This document shows positions 16,599 through 25,784 of a stretch of DNA of 44,618 bases, in pieces. Each line of letters starts with the position of its first letter. Position 1 is the first letter of the stretch. The translations under genes were made by a program, and so were the position numbers. Source of the DNA: Gammaproteobacteria bacterium (GTDB taxonomy: Bacteria > Pseudomonadota > Gammaproteobacteria > Pseudomonadales > Pseudohongiellaceae); the NCBI GenBank assembly GCA_017853205.1, contig JAFMKB010000015.1:1-44618 (forward strand). Direction: 5' to 3'. A model generated the notes under the pieces. It made no database searches, was not told where the DNA came from, and worked only from the letters and a program-made list of their open reading frames with translations.

Positions 16599-17062
16599 AA
16601 ACCACCCGCGCCCGGCGGTAGCCGTATCCACCGCATCGCGACCGCTTCGACATCGCCGTCCTCGGACACAAGCTCGAGTGCGCGCAACGTGTACGGCAGC
16701 GGTTGAGTTTGACGATCCGGCGCCTCGAGGTCGTCGAGCTCTCTGACTGTATAAAACTCATCGTCGAGAATCGGTTCGAGTTCGGCATACTCGTTGTCCA
16801 ACAGCGCAAAATTCCACGCTGTGCGCTGCTGTGTCGCACGCACGAGCACGTCTTCTGCGCGCCACGACAGTTGCTTGCTGCCGCCGACGAGCGCGAACAG
16901 CCCACCGAGTAGAAAACCGGTAATCGTTAGCGCAACTATAACCTCGATAAGCGTAAAGCCTCGCTGTTGACGCGACCGATCCGCGGCGCCTGTGTTGCAC
17001 CGCGGGCCACAGCGTAAGGCTCGGCTGCAGGTAGGAAGATTTTTCGGCATGCTATTCGCCAT
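16595..17062 (-). CDS. gspI: Type II secretion minor pseudopilin GspI
   Basis: A 155-aa pseudopilin with motif QQRG/FTLIEVIVALTITGFLLGGLF after a leader of about 35 residues that includes three Cys. It forms the tip complex with GspJ and GspK. The start at 17062 overlaps the end of gspH by 11 bases and has GAGAAG just upstream; ATG 17050 is an alternative. Confidence 0.88.
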   Translation of the reverse strand: MANSMPKNLPTCSRALRCGPRCNTGAADRSRQQRGFTLIEVIVALTITGFLLGGLFALVGGSKQLSWRAEDVLVRATQQRTAWNFALLDNEYAELEPILDDEFYTVRELDDLEAPDRQTQPLPYTLRALELVSEDGDVEAVAMRWIRLPPGAGGL

Positions 17063-17486
17063 CTTCTTCTCGACTCAGAGTAATTCGTCCGGTAAACGCA
17101 TCAATCGAAATCCAGCCTCGTTGGCGATCTTGGGTGAGTCTTAGCCTTCCTCCCGTGGTACCGCCTTCAGGATAGAAACTAACCGTGAGTGAATCGATGG
17201 GTTCATAGCTCGACACGCGCGCGTCATCGGCGCTGAATTCGAGAGTTATTGATTCGTTAGCCCATTGCATGGTGGCCACCTGCCCGGAGACGATCGCACT
17301 TCGCCGCGCGTAGTTGAGCTGAGCCACAAGCTCGCGAAGCTGCGCGTCAAAATTTCGCCCGTCAATTCCGGTAAGATTGGGCGCAATAATTGCGGCTGCT
17401 AGAGCTACGATGCCCATTACAAGAATAAGCTCGAGAAGCGTGAAGCCGCGCTGCCGAGATCCGCTAGAGTGAAATATCGGCGTCAT
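17052..17486 (-). CDS. gspH: Type II secretion minor pseudopilin GspH
   Basis: A 144-aa pseudopilin from the start MTPIFHSSG at 17486, giving a 13-residue leader before SRQRG/FTLLELILVMGIV. The globular part has the GspH pattern LRELVAQLNYARRSAIVSGQ. The chosen ATG lies 23 bases inside the end of gspG and is preceded by GAAGG; ATG 17519 is possible but overlaps more. Confidence 0.88.
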   Translation of the reverse strand: MTPIFHSSGSRQRGFTLLELILVMGIVALAAAIIAPNLTGIDGRNFDAQLRELVAQLNYARRSAIVSGQVATMQWANESITLEFSADDARVSSYEPIDSLTVSFYPEGGTTGGRLRLTQDRQRGWISIDAFTGRITLSREEDGE

Positions 17487-17913
17487 CGCCTTCGCCGCCG
17501 CGATCGCCGTCGGCGCCATAGGACATCAGAGTAAACTCGCGCCCGTTAGATTCGTAGACATAGGGATTGTCCCACGGATCATTTGGCACACCGCGGCGAA
17601 GATACGGCCCGTTCCAGCGTGCGCCGTTGGTATCGTCCTCTTCGAGACCTAAAAGCGAGTCTGGATATTCGCCGACATCTAGGCGGTAGGTGTCTAGCGC
17701 GCCTTCCAAAGTCGAAATTTCTGAAAGCGCCACATCGCGCATCGCACCCGCTTGCTGATTGAAAATATTTGGCGCGACCATAATGGCGAGCATCGCGATA
17801 ATTGCCATAACCACGAGTATTTCTATCAGCGTGAACCCCTGCTGGCTTTTTGTTGGCCGAATTGGGTTAATAGGCCGACTGCCTGTCTTGGCGTAGCTTG
17901 GTGCGTTGATCAT
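17464..17913 (-). CDS. gspG: Type II secretion major pseudopilin GspG
   Basis: The 149-aa major pseudopilin that builds the pseudopilus shaft. After a 25-residue leader comes SQQG/FTLIEILVVMAIIAMLAIM, then the conserved GspG body with ALDTYRLDVGEYPDSLLGL, WNGPYLRRGVPNDPWDNPYVY and the Gly/Asp-rich end (GADGDRGGEGDDADI) that contains the calcium-site loop. The start at 17913 is preceded by GAGGATT at good distance; ATG 17949 (with GAGGAAC) is a second credible start giving a longer leader. Confidence 0.94.
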   Translation of the reverse strand: MINAPSYAKTGSRPINPIRPTKSQQGFTLIEILVVMAIIAMLAIMVAPNIFNQQAGAMRDVALSEISTLEGALDTYRLDVGEYPDSLLGLEEDDTNGARWNGPYLRRGVPNDPWDNPYVYESNGREFTLMSYGADGDRGGEGDDADISL

Positions 17914-17956
17914 GCGTAAATCCTCTTGTGTTCTCTTAATCCGCTTCATTCGTTCC

Positions 17957-20134
17957 TCAGATTCCCGCTTCTTCGATAAGCTGTGTAGCCAGTTCAAATC
18001 GCTCAAGAATAGCGCGGTACTGCACACTCGTTTCAGAATTGAGATTGACGATTTCAGGTCTCAGCACAATGAATAATTCGCGCCGCTGCACCGAATTTTG
18101 TTGATACGAAAAAAGTTTTCCGAGCAGCGGCACGCGATTCAAGCCGGGGACGCCCGTATTGAGGTTCTCGGTATCGGCTTGAATTAAGCCGCCGAGTACG
18201 ACGTTTTCGCCGTCACGAACCACAACTGTTGTATTGATTTCTTGGTTATTAAAAACCGGATTATTGTTTACGCCCTCCGAACTGTTATCAACAGACGAAA
18301 GCTCCTGCCGGATTATCAGATTCACGATGCCATCGTCATTAATCTGCGGCGTAATCGATAACACAATCCCCGTATCGCGGTACTGAATATTTGTGGTAGA
18401 AACACCTGCCCCGCCGATAGCCTGCCCCTGTTCGACAGGCACCTGTGAGCCGATCTGAATCTCGCCTTCCTGATTATTTATAACGGTGAGCGACGGACGT
18501 GCCAGCAGTTGAACATCATTATTAACAGAAATGGCCTCAAGGGTCGCATCGACCTGTGCCGCACCATCGATAAATGACTTGCTGAACATCAAGCCGCCGC
18601 GATTACTCGGCGTGTAGTCGGTGATCGTCTCTGTCGATAGTGGACTAAGCGTACTGTCGGCGGCGATGCGACTCCAGTCGACGCCAAATTCGTTGCCTTC
18701 GGTAAGGGTTATTTGAGCAATGACTGCATTAATCATTACCTGCAGCGGCACTGCGTCGAGCTGATTGATTGTCGTGAGTAGCTGTCGATAGTCTCGCGCC
18801 GTGCTTCTGATCAGAAGGCTATTGGTCGCTTCATCGGCGACTATTTTAACAGCCAGGTTTGCAGCAATCGCATTGCTTGGTCCGTTGCCTCGCGTATTGT
18901 CACCGGCATTAGACGCTGTAGACTGAGCGAGCTCTTGCTGGACTTCTGGGTTTCCGCTTGGCGGTTCAAACACAACGGGCTGTTCGTCGCGCGCGTTGCG
19001 CAAACGAGGGTTCACGTCTTCGTCATCGCGGTTGTCGTTGCTTTCGAACACGCTTGACAACGTATCGCCGAGTTCTTTTGCACTTAAGTTTTTGACTCGA
19101 TAATGGAACAGCTGTTCTACCTGCTCTTGACTTGCCGCATCGAGAATTTTTATCCAGCGTTCGATCTCATCGAACCCACGCCGTGCCGGCGCCGTGACTA
19201 AGATTGCGTTAATACGCTCGATTCCCTTCACCTGATAGGAAGGCGTTGCGCCTTCGATCAAACTCAGTATTTCATCTAGTTCAGTCGCAACCTCTGTCGC
19301 ACTCGCATTGCTCAGCGGATAGAGGGCAATACCTTGATTGGCAAACGGATCGGTATCGATGACAGAGAGCAATTCGTTTATGCGCCTAAGTTGCGATTCC
19401 CCAGAGGTGAGCGCGAGCGTATTACCTGGTAAGAGGCGCGACACGCTGCCTTCGCCCTCGATCAGCGGTCGGATAACTTCGATCGCTGCCTCGGCGGAAA
19501 GATGGGTGAGAGGCGTGACCTGCATGATCGTCGGCGCAGTGCCGTCGCCGAGCGTATCCGGCGTGGCAATCTCTAGCGGTATATTCGAAGTGCCGCGGCG
19601 AATATTGAAAACATTACCCACGCGGTCGATGACGATGCCGGCGTCGCGGGCGAGCAGCCGCATCACAGGCCACACATCGGCGAGCGCGAGTGGCGCGTTG
19701 GCCGAGGTGCGTACGCTGACTTTCATGTCGATACTCGGGTCCATAACCACCGACATAGCTAGGGACTCGGCAAGCTGCTCTAGCACGAGGCGCAGATCAG
19801 CCTGCTCGTAGTTGAGCTCGACACTCTCTTCCTCACTTAGCGTGTTGCCTGCGCTGCTAGGCATCGGCACCTGCTCACGGTAACCGGTAAGTGAAGGCTG
19901 TTCGCCTACGCGAGTAATCTCGTCGATTAAGCGCTGCTGCTGCTCACTGCCCGGGCTCGCGATCTCCGCGATTTCCTCTGCCGCAACGTCTGCAGCACTG
20001 CGCCGAGTTTCATTGCCAGTGCTTACATCGCGGCCACTAAAAGGCCCGAACGGCCGGTCGCCTTGATCAAGAGCCGAACAGGCACTGAGTAACACGACTG
20101 CGGCCAGCGCGGCCGGCGTTCTCGTTAATTTCAC
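17957..20134 (-). CDS. gspD: Type II secretion outer-membrane secretin GspD
   Basis: A 725-aa secretin. The signal peptide ends in a lipobox (LLSAC, Cys19), so it is predicted to be a lipoprotein and may self-pilot to the outer membrane. Domains in order: N0 (about 105-180), N1, N2 and N3 (KLHLxxRVKNLSAKEL-type repeats to about residue 390), a Ser/Asn-rich insert in N3, then the secretin core (about 465-690) with VMINAVIAQITLTEGNEFGVDW, VPVEQG and the NTTVVVRDGENVVLGGLI region, ending in a short S-domain-like tail. The gene lies 10 bases after gspF. Confidence 0.95.
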   Translation of the reverse strand: MKLTRTPAALAAVVLLSACSALDQGDRPFGPFSGRDVSTGNETRRSAADVAAEEIAEIASPGSEQQQRLIDEITRVGEQPSLTGYREQVPMPSSAGNTLSEEESVELNYEQADLRLVLEQLAESLAMSVVMDPSIDMKVSVRTSANAPLALADVWPVMRLLARDAGIVIDRVGNVFNIRRGTSNIPLEIATPDTLGDGTAPTIMQVTPLTHLSAEAAIEVIRPLIEGEGSVSRLLPGNTLALTSGESQLRRINELLSVIDTDPFANQGIALYPLSNASATEVATELDEILSLIEGATPSYQVKGIERINAILVTAPARRGFDEIERWIKILDAASQEQVEQLFHYRVKNLSAKELGDTLSSVFESNDNRDDEDVNPRLRNARDEQPVVFEPPSGNPEVQQELAQSTASNAGDNTRGNGPSNAIAANLAVKIVADEATNSLLIRSTARDYRQLLTTINQLDAVPLQVMINAVIAQITLTEGNEFGVDWSRIAADSTLSPLSTETITDYTPSNRGGLMFSKSFIDGAAQVDATLEAISVNNDVQLLARPSLTVINNQEGEIQIGSQVPVEQGQAIGGAGVSTTNIQYRDTGIVLSITPQINDDGIVNLIIRQELSSVDNSSEGVNNNPVFNNQEINTTVVVRDGENVVLGGLIQADTENLNTGVPGLNRVPLLGKLFSYQQNSVQRRELFIVLRPEIVNLNSETSVQYRAILERFELATQLIEEAGI

Positions 20135-20144
20135 TTTACTCTCC

Positions 20145-21374
20145 TTAGAACTCCACGGCGTTCATACTAAAAACGGCCGAAAGCATGGTAATTGTTATTC
20201 CGCCCACGGCGATAGCTAGAACCAAAATAAGGGCAGGCTGAAGCGCGGCGACAAGCCTCGCCATTTGATTACGCACAAGCGTGTCGAATGTAGCCGCCGA
20301 CTTCACCAAAATGGTCGCCGTTCGGCCGGACTCCTCACCGACGGCAACGAGTTGATGCAATAGCGTTGGAAACTGCTGTGTTTTTTCGAGTGCAGAACCA
20401 AGGCCCGTGCCGCCACGGACATCTTCTTCAACCTGCGCAAGCTGCGTCGAGAGCTGTGTATTCGCAACCACTTCGCGCGATACGCGCAGCGCCCGAATCA
20501 GCGGGATTCCGGCGCCTAATAACGACCCTAAGGTACGCGCAAACACAGCGCTTTCCCGCGTGAGAATGAGTTTCCCAAGCAGTGGTAGTGACAAAAGGAA
20601 GCGATCGCGGCGCAGCCGCGTAGACGGCTGAGCATCAAGCTGACGCCAGCCAAAATACGCCGCAATCACACTAAGCGGGATAAGGAAGCCAAAGCGCTGC
20701 AAGCCTCCGCTTAGGTTGAGCAAGAACTGCGCCGAGGGCGGTATCTGCGTTCCCGCGTCTTCAAACATAGTCGCAAACTGCGGTACAACAAAAACCAGCA
20801 ACAGCAGTACCGAGACGATTCCCGTCACGAGTAGCACTGCAGGGTAGATCATTGCCGACACGATTGTTTGCCGTGTAGCGGCATTGGTTTCGAGAAACTC
20901 GGCGAGCTCTGGTAGCAGTTCATGTAGGATTCCGCCTTCTTCACCAGCACGCACGATGTTGATATACATTTTGGAGAAGACGCGGGGATAGCCCTCCATC
21001 GCGGCGGCGAGCGAGCGACCCTCTTTGATTTCACGCAGCAACTCGAGCGTTAATTCACGCATGGCGGCAGACTCGGTTATGCCTTCGAGTAGTCGTAGCG
21101 CTCGATCGATAGGCACACGCGATTCAACCAAGGTGCAGAGGCCGTTGGTAAACGCCAATACATCGCTTGGCTTTATCTTGCCGCCACTTCCCCCCGACAC
21201 CGACTGCGCAGATAAGAGCTGCGTCGGCGTTAGCTGACGCCCACGTAAGAGACGCATCGCCTCACGCTCGGAGTCGGCCTCGATATAGCCGGTTTGCGAC
21301 TTGCCCATAGCATCGATCGCACGGTATTTGAATTTACCGTGGTGAGAAGCACTGTTAGTCGTTTTGGCAGTCAC
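20145..21374 (-). CDS. gspF: Type II secretion inner-membrane platform protein GspF
   Basis: A 409-aa polytopic protein with the N-terminal KYRAIDAMGKSQTGYIEADSE motif, two homologous cytoplasmic helical domains and three TM segments (about 175-200, 225-245, 380-402). It links the ATPase GspE to pseudopilus assembly. Family signature sequences such as ESGRTATILVKSAATFD are present. It lies 42 bp downstream of gspE and 10 bp upstream of gspD. Confidence 0.94.
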   Translation of the reverse strand: MTAKTTNSASHHGKFKYRAIDAMGKSQTGYIEADSEREAMRLLRGRQLTPTQLLSAQSVSGGSGGKIKPSDVLAFTNGLCTLVESRVPIDRALRLLEGITESAAMRELTLELLREIKEGRSLAAAMEGYPRVFSKMYINIVRAGEEGGILHELLPELAEFLETNAATRQTIVSAMIYPAVLLVTGIVSVLLLLVFVVPQFATMFEDAGTQIPPSAQFLLNLSGGLQRFGFLIPLSVIAAYFGWRQLDAQPSTRLRRDRFLLSLPLLGKLILTRESAVFARTLGSLLGAGIPLIRALRVSREVVANTQLSTQLAQVEEDVRGGTGLGSALEKTQQFPTLLHQLVAVGEESGRTATILVKSAATFDTLVRNQMARLVAALQPALILVLAIAVGGITITMLSAVFSMNAVEF

Positions 21375-21416
21375 CGCCGCGCTTTCCTTTTTTGTTTGCT
21401 AATTATTTTTGCCGAG

Positions 21417-22940
21417 TTAAACCGCGCGCGTCACTCGGACGACCTCTTCGGGCGTAGTGAGCCCTGCGCGCAATTTATCGAGAGCATCCTTGCGCAAAGT
21501 GCGCATGCCACCCTTAATCGCCGTTTCGCGAATCCTATTGGCATCGGCGCCGCTCGCGATCTGGTGGCGAATCTCGTCATTCATCAGCAGTAGTTCATAG
21601 AGACCGACGCGCCCACGGTAGCCTGTATGCCCACAGCGCTCACAGCCTTTACCACGCTGGATCGCAGGGCAATCGGCAATGGCGATCGCCAGCACAGTGG
21701 CCTCATCTTCACTTAACGGCTGCGTCTCAGCACATTCTGTACACACGCGTCGAACAAGACGCTGCGCCTGAATAGCAAGCAGGCTCGAGCTAATCAGATA
21801 GCCTTCGACGCCCATGTCTTGCAGACGGGTTACCGCGCCAGCGGCGTCGTTAGTGTGCAGTGTTGAGAAAACGAGATGGCCAGTGAGCGCCGATTCAATC
21901 GCGATCTCGGCTGTCTCGTGATCGCGAATCTCACCGATCATCAGAATATCGGGGTCCTGACGCACAATCGATCTAAGCCCCTCGGCAAACCCTAATCCGA
22001 TACTGGTGTTTGCTTGAATCTGCGTGATGCCGTTGAGCTGATATTCGACGGGGTCTTCGACCGTAATTATTTTTTGCGTCTCATTGCTGATTTTCTCAAG
22101 CGTTGCATACAGCGTCGTCGTTTTACCACTGCCCGTGGGCCCAGTTATGAGCACCATGCCGTGGGGCTGCGTCACAACACGCTCATAGCTGGCGAGTAAG
22201 TCTTGCGGCATGCCTAGCTCGACGAGCTCGACTGCCGTATCGCTGCGGTCAAGTATGCGCAGTACGATCGACTCACCGTGCACGCCCGGCAGAGTAGAGA
22301 CCCGCATGTCGAGCTGTTTCGCGCCGATTTTGTAATCGATGCGGCCATCTTGCGGAAGTCGTTTTTCGCCAATATCGAGCCGCGCCATAAGCTTTAATCG
22401 GGACGCCACCGCCGTATGTACCTTGAGCGGGAGTCGTTCGATGCGCGTCATAATGCCATCGACGCGGCAGCGTACATCGAGCGAAGTCTCGCTGGGTTCG
22501 AAATGGATATCGCTTGCGTCGAGATCGAGTGCACGCGCAAAGAGGTGATTAACCAGACGAATAATCGGTGCTTCAGAAGCGAGATCTTTTAACGACTCAT
22601 CATCGTCAAAGCCGGAGACGAAAAGCGCCTCGTCGCTACTGTCGAGAGTCGGCGAAAGCGCTGCGCGCCAGTGCCTTAACAGACGCCGTACCTCGTCTTC
22701 ACTTCCGCGCCGAAAGACGAGCGGTGCATTTAATGCGAAGCGAATTTGCGCTCTACTTTCAATACTCGGCGTAGTTGCATAAACGAGGCAGTTGGTCGTG
22801 GTGTAGTCTAGCGACGGCGCTATTCCCATTGGCTCGAGGAGTTGGCTAAAGGCCGTAAGCTCGACAGGACTCGAATCGGCTGGGGTCTCTCTTGATTCTG
22901 TTTCGGACACCGCTTGGATCTCTATTGCCTCTGTCATCAA
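21417..22940 (-). CDS. gspE: Type II secretion assembly ATPase GspE
   Basis: A 507-aa hexameric ATPase. An N-terminal domain (about 1-115) that would dock on GspL precedes the catalytic half, with Walker A GPTGSGKT (267-274), the Asp box with ILMIGEIRD, the His box (GHLVFSTLHTNDA) and a tetra-Cys zinc module (CTEC then CERC) typical of GspE. The ATG overlaps the preceding gspM-like stop as ATGA. Confidence 0.95.
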   Translation of the reverse strand: MMTEAIEIQAVSETESRETPADSSPVELTAFSQLLEPMGIAPSLDYTTTNCLVYATTPSIESRAQIRFALNAPLVFRRGSEDEVRRLLRHWRAALSPTLDSSDEALFVSGFDDDESLKDLASEAPIIRLVNHLFARALDLDASDIHFEPSETSLDVRCRVDGIMTRIERLPLKVHTAVASRLKLMARLDIGEKRLPQDGRIDYKIGAKQLDMRVSTLPGVHGESIVLRILDRSDTAVELVELGMPQDLLASYERVVTQPHGMVLITGPTGSGKTTTLYATLEKISNETQKIITVEDPVEYQLNGITQIQANTSIGLGFAEGLRSIVRQDPDILMIGEIRDHETAEIAIESALTGHLVFSTLHTNDAAGAVTRLQDMGVEGYLISSSLLAIQAQRLVRRVCTECAETQPLSEDEATVLAIAIADCPAIQRGKGCERCGHTGYRGRVGLYELLLMNDEIRHQIASGADANRIRETAIKGGMRTLRKDALDKLRAGLTTPEEVVRVTRAV

Positions 22941-23527
22941 TTCAACCTCGCAGACATCTGCCCGTTAGCACGCACGCTACGAGCAAAACCGACCACCGTA
23001 ATTGCACCGCTAAACTGATTTCTTGACCGATCGAGTGAAAATTCTGTTACTTCCAAACGCGGAGTCGATTGTTCGATTAGTGAGAGAAATTCAACAGTGG
23101 CAGCGGCATCGCTCGTGCGAAATGACATCTCTTGACTGACAAGAGTCCAATCGCCTTGTTCGAGAGTCTCGGCAAGACGCGTTGAGTTGACCTCGAGGCC
23201 GGCGCTCGCGGCATGCTGCGATAAAATTTGCTGAATACTCGCCTCGACAATAGCGTTTGTCGAACCGCTAAAGAGCCCCGCCTCGGCATTGGCGAGCGCC
23301 CGCTCTGTCTCAGCACGTCTGCTCGACCACAGCTCAGCGCTTCTTTGCAACCTGAGCTCGCGCTCGATATCCAGTTGAACCGACTCAATACTTTCTGCTC
23401 TCTCGGCATAGACACGGGTAGCGATCGGGACGCCGCGGGTAAGCAAAAAGACGACGGCCACAATGACTGCAAGCAGTAAAATCAGACGCTCGCGGGTCGA
23501 CAGCGATTGTAAATTTATGCTGTTCAT
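22937..23527 (-). CDS. gspM: Type II secretion protein GspM-like
   Basis: A 196-aa bitopic protein: short cytoplasmic N-terminus ending in STRERLILLLAV, one TM (about 13-30), a coiled-coil segment (about 35-80) and a small ferredoxin-like periplasmic domain (about 85-190). This is the GspM/PilO layout. It overlaps gspL and gspE by 4 bases at each end, so it is tightly coupled with both. The name rests on topology and position more than on strong motif matches. Confidence 0.8.
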   Translation of the reverse strand: MNSINLQSLSTRERLILLLAVIVAVVFLLTRGVPIATRVYAERAESIESVQLDIERELRLQRSAELWSSRRAETERALANAEAGLFSGSTNAIVEASIQQILSQHAASAGLEVNSTRLAETLEQGDWTLVSQEMSFRTSDAAATVEFLSLIEQSTPRLEVTEFSLDRSRNQFSGAITVVGFARSVRANGQMSARLN

Positions 23528-24882
23528 CGACGAGAGACCTCTGCGTACCGGGCGCGATAGCCTTCGAAACTTACATTGCTAAGCCTAAGGCTAATGCTAT
23601 AGCGTGAGTTGTTCGTGGCACGAGAGAACGCGACTTCAGTAAACAGCGGGTCCTGCTCGAGCCGTTGGAGAATGGCCTGAGGGTTATTGCTCGTGCCTTC
23701 GATATTGACGACGCCTTCCTCGATCTCGAGGCCGGTGAGGGTATCTGGGCTAATTACTCTTTGAAGTGTATACAGCGCGTCAATTATCTCCTGCCGCGGG
23801 TAGTCGTTTATCGTGCCCCAGCGGCTGTCGAAATCCGCAACATACGCTTGGTCTTGCCGCGCAGAGCTATTGAGCGCGCGAAGGTCTGCAAGCTCGCTAG
23901 CGGCGAGTCGAAACTGAATCGACTGCAGCGCAAAAGGGATAAGCGTGAGGACTGCGATAAACGCTAAGCTGGCAGCGACAGCAGTGATAGTTGTTTTATT
24001 CTTTTGCGCCTGCCGCCGTTTTACTTCGCCCGGCGGAATGAAGCAGATCCCCGTTGCGAGCGCCGCTTTAAGTGAAGCCATCGCTTCCTGCGTGGACAGC
24101 CATTCGGGATCGGTTTGGCTTATTAGAGGTCCCTGATACGTAAGCTCAGTTGATTTGAGCTCGGCCTGCCATTGTTCGAGCAATTCGGGTTCGTCGAGAT
24201 CGCTTCGCTGCAGAGTATCCCATTTGACGGGTGCGCCTTCGCACATAACGACCTGCGTAACCTGCTGCGGGTCTTGATCTAGCAGTTTATAGGTTTCGCC
24301 AGAGTCGGGGCCGGGTGCGAGCAGGGCCCGTGGCAGAATCGCGGCGAGTTCGATGCCTTCAACTTCGAATGCCTCGGACAATTCAGTAAGCCGCGCCTGA
24401 GTCATCCACAGACAAAAATAGTCATCGGTTCCTGCAAGCCGGTTAGGTGTCTGAACGAGCACAAGAGGCTCGTCGAGACTCGGAATAAGCGACGAGGCCT
24501 GTAGCCTAAGTGCCTGTAGCGCCCCCGCGCCGGTGAGCCCCGGCAGGGGGATTACGGTGGCAATAAATTCTTCGGCGGGGAGGAATAACGCAGTGCGGCT
24601 CACTCCGAGTGCTTTCGTCGCCTTTGCAAGGATTGCCGCCGCGTCACCTCGAGGATCGTCACCACCCTCTGCCAAGACTGTTTGCGCGCGCTTGCCGAGC
24701 ACGAGAAGACGGTTGGACCACAGCACGACGCCAACGCTTTCACCCAAGTCGAGGCGATTAGCGGCAGCCAGCCCAGGCCTGTCGGCGAGCGAGGGCATCA
24801 GCCCCATGACACGCGCGACACCTGTACTAACGCGTGCTGCGAGACCTACGGGCTTAGCGTTTATGTTGTTTTGGCGCGTCAT
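23524..24882 (-). CDS. gspL: Type II secretion protein GspL-like
   Basis: A 452-aa protein with a cytoplasmic actin-like domain (about 40-270), one TM near 297-318 (TAVAASLAFIAVLTLIPFAL) and a PilN/GspL-type periplasmic ferredoxin-like domain (about 340-450). It would recruit GspE to the inner membrane and contact GspM. First gene of the operon; the terminator of dsbA lies just upstream. Confidence 0.85.
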   Translation of the reverse strand: MTRQNNINAKPVGLAARVSTGVARVMGLMPSLADRPGLAAANRLDLGESVGVVLWSNRLLVLGKRAQTVLAEGGDDPRGDAAAILAKATKALGVSRTALFLPAEEFIATVIPLPGLTGAGALQALRLQASSLIPSLDEPLVLVQTPNRLAGTDDYFCLWMTQARLTELSEAFEVEGIELAAILPRALLAPGPDSGETYKLLDQDPQQVTQVVMCEGAPVKWDTLQRSDLDEPELLEQWQAELKSTELTYQGPLISQTDPEWLSTQEAMASLKAALATGICFIPPGEVKRRQAQKNKTTITAVAASLAFIAVLTLIPFALQSIQFRLAASELADLRALNSSARQDQAYVADFDSRWGTINDYPRQEIIDALYTLQRVISPDTLTGLEIEEGVVNIEGTSNNPQAILQRLEQDPLFTEVAFSRATNNSRYSISLRLSNVSFEGYRARYAEVSRR

Positions 24883-24975
24883 GATTGAGGCGAGGCCTTT
24901 CCTTTTGGCTTATTTTGCAGCGAACGGCAAGATAAGACTGCGAAACGGGCAAAATAGTTTGCGCCGGCAGCCATA

Positions 24976-25013
24976 AAAAAAGCCATGCCGCGTAAACGAC
25001 ATGGCTTGTTTTT
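24976..25013. terminator. Intrinsic terminator downstream of dsbA
   Basis: AAGCCATG (24980-24987) pairs with CATGGCTT (25000-25007) around a 12-base loop, with an A-run on one side and a T-run on the other. On the minus strand it is followed by a run of T, which suits dsbA (stop at 25054). It separates dsbA from the T2SS operon that starts 90 bp further on. Confidence 0.8.
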
Positions 25014-25053
25014 GAGTATAGACCAGCAATCGCACTTGCGCCTTACTGGCTAA

Positions 25054-25731
25054 CTATTCTCCCGCTTGGCCCATAGCACGTCGCTCTTTGTCGACGAGGA
25101 AATCGACTACTTCTAGCATCTCTGCCTGTGTGCGCACAGCTTCGCCAGTGGTCACAAGGTATTTGCCGTTCACAATCATGTTAGGGGTGCTGCGAATTTC
25201 ATAATCCTGCATGCGCTTCTCGGCCTGATTGACCTTGGTGCGCACCGAGAACGAGTTAAACGCTGCCTCGAAATCTGCACGCGCGATGCCGTTCGCCTCG
25301 AACAAATCGCCTATGAGTTTTTCATTCTGAAGACGATTGCCTTCTACATTAATCGCATCGAATACAGGCTCGTGCACAAGGTGAATCACATCCATCGCCT
25401 CGGCGGTGAAATAGATCTGCGCGTGAACTTTCATCAACGCGTTCCACATCGCAGGGAAGCGGCGGAAATCAACGTCGTCCGCGGCCTTGGACTCCCAGTC
25501 GGCGACCAAAGGCTCGAAGCGGAAACAGTGCGAACAGCCGTACCAGAAGGCCTCTAGGACTTCGATCTTGCTGTCGTCGGGCGTGTTAACCGGTGCACGG
25601 AGCTCGGTGTAGTGCGTGCCCGCTACGTATTTTTCGATTTGACCGACGCTCGTGGAAGCGAGGGGCAAGGTCACGAGCAGCGATACCACTGCGGTAATAA
25701 GTGTCTTCGGAAATAGAGAGCGTATGTTCAT
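25054..25731 (-). CDS. dsbA: Periplasmic thiol:disulfide oxidoreductase DsbA
   Basis: A 225-aa protein with a signal peptide (about 1-30) and a thioredoxin fold with inserted helical domain. The active site is C66-S-H-C69 (FWYGCSHCF) rather than the usual CPHC, and the cis-Pro loop is RSTPNMIV. It introduces disulfides into exported proteins, likely including T2SS components and substrates. It lies 53 bp downstream of the cytochrome c4 gene in the same direction, an arrangement also seen in Pseudomonas. Confidence 0.93.
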   Translation of the reverse strand: MNIRSLFPKTLITAVVSLLVTLPLASTSVGQIEKYVAGTHYTELRAPVNTPDDSKIEVLEAFWYGCSHCFRFEPLVADWESKAADDVDFRRFPAMWNALMKVHAQIYFTAEAMDVIHLVHEPVFDAINVEGNRLQNEKLIGDLFEANGIARADFEAAFNSFSVRTKVNQAEKRMQDYEIRSTPNMIVNGKYLVTTGEAVRTQAEMLEVVDFLVDKERRAMGQAGE

Positions 25732-25784
25732 AGTTCAACTCCGAGTATGTAGCTTGCTTGGTTAAAGTCGCCGCCTATCGATGC

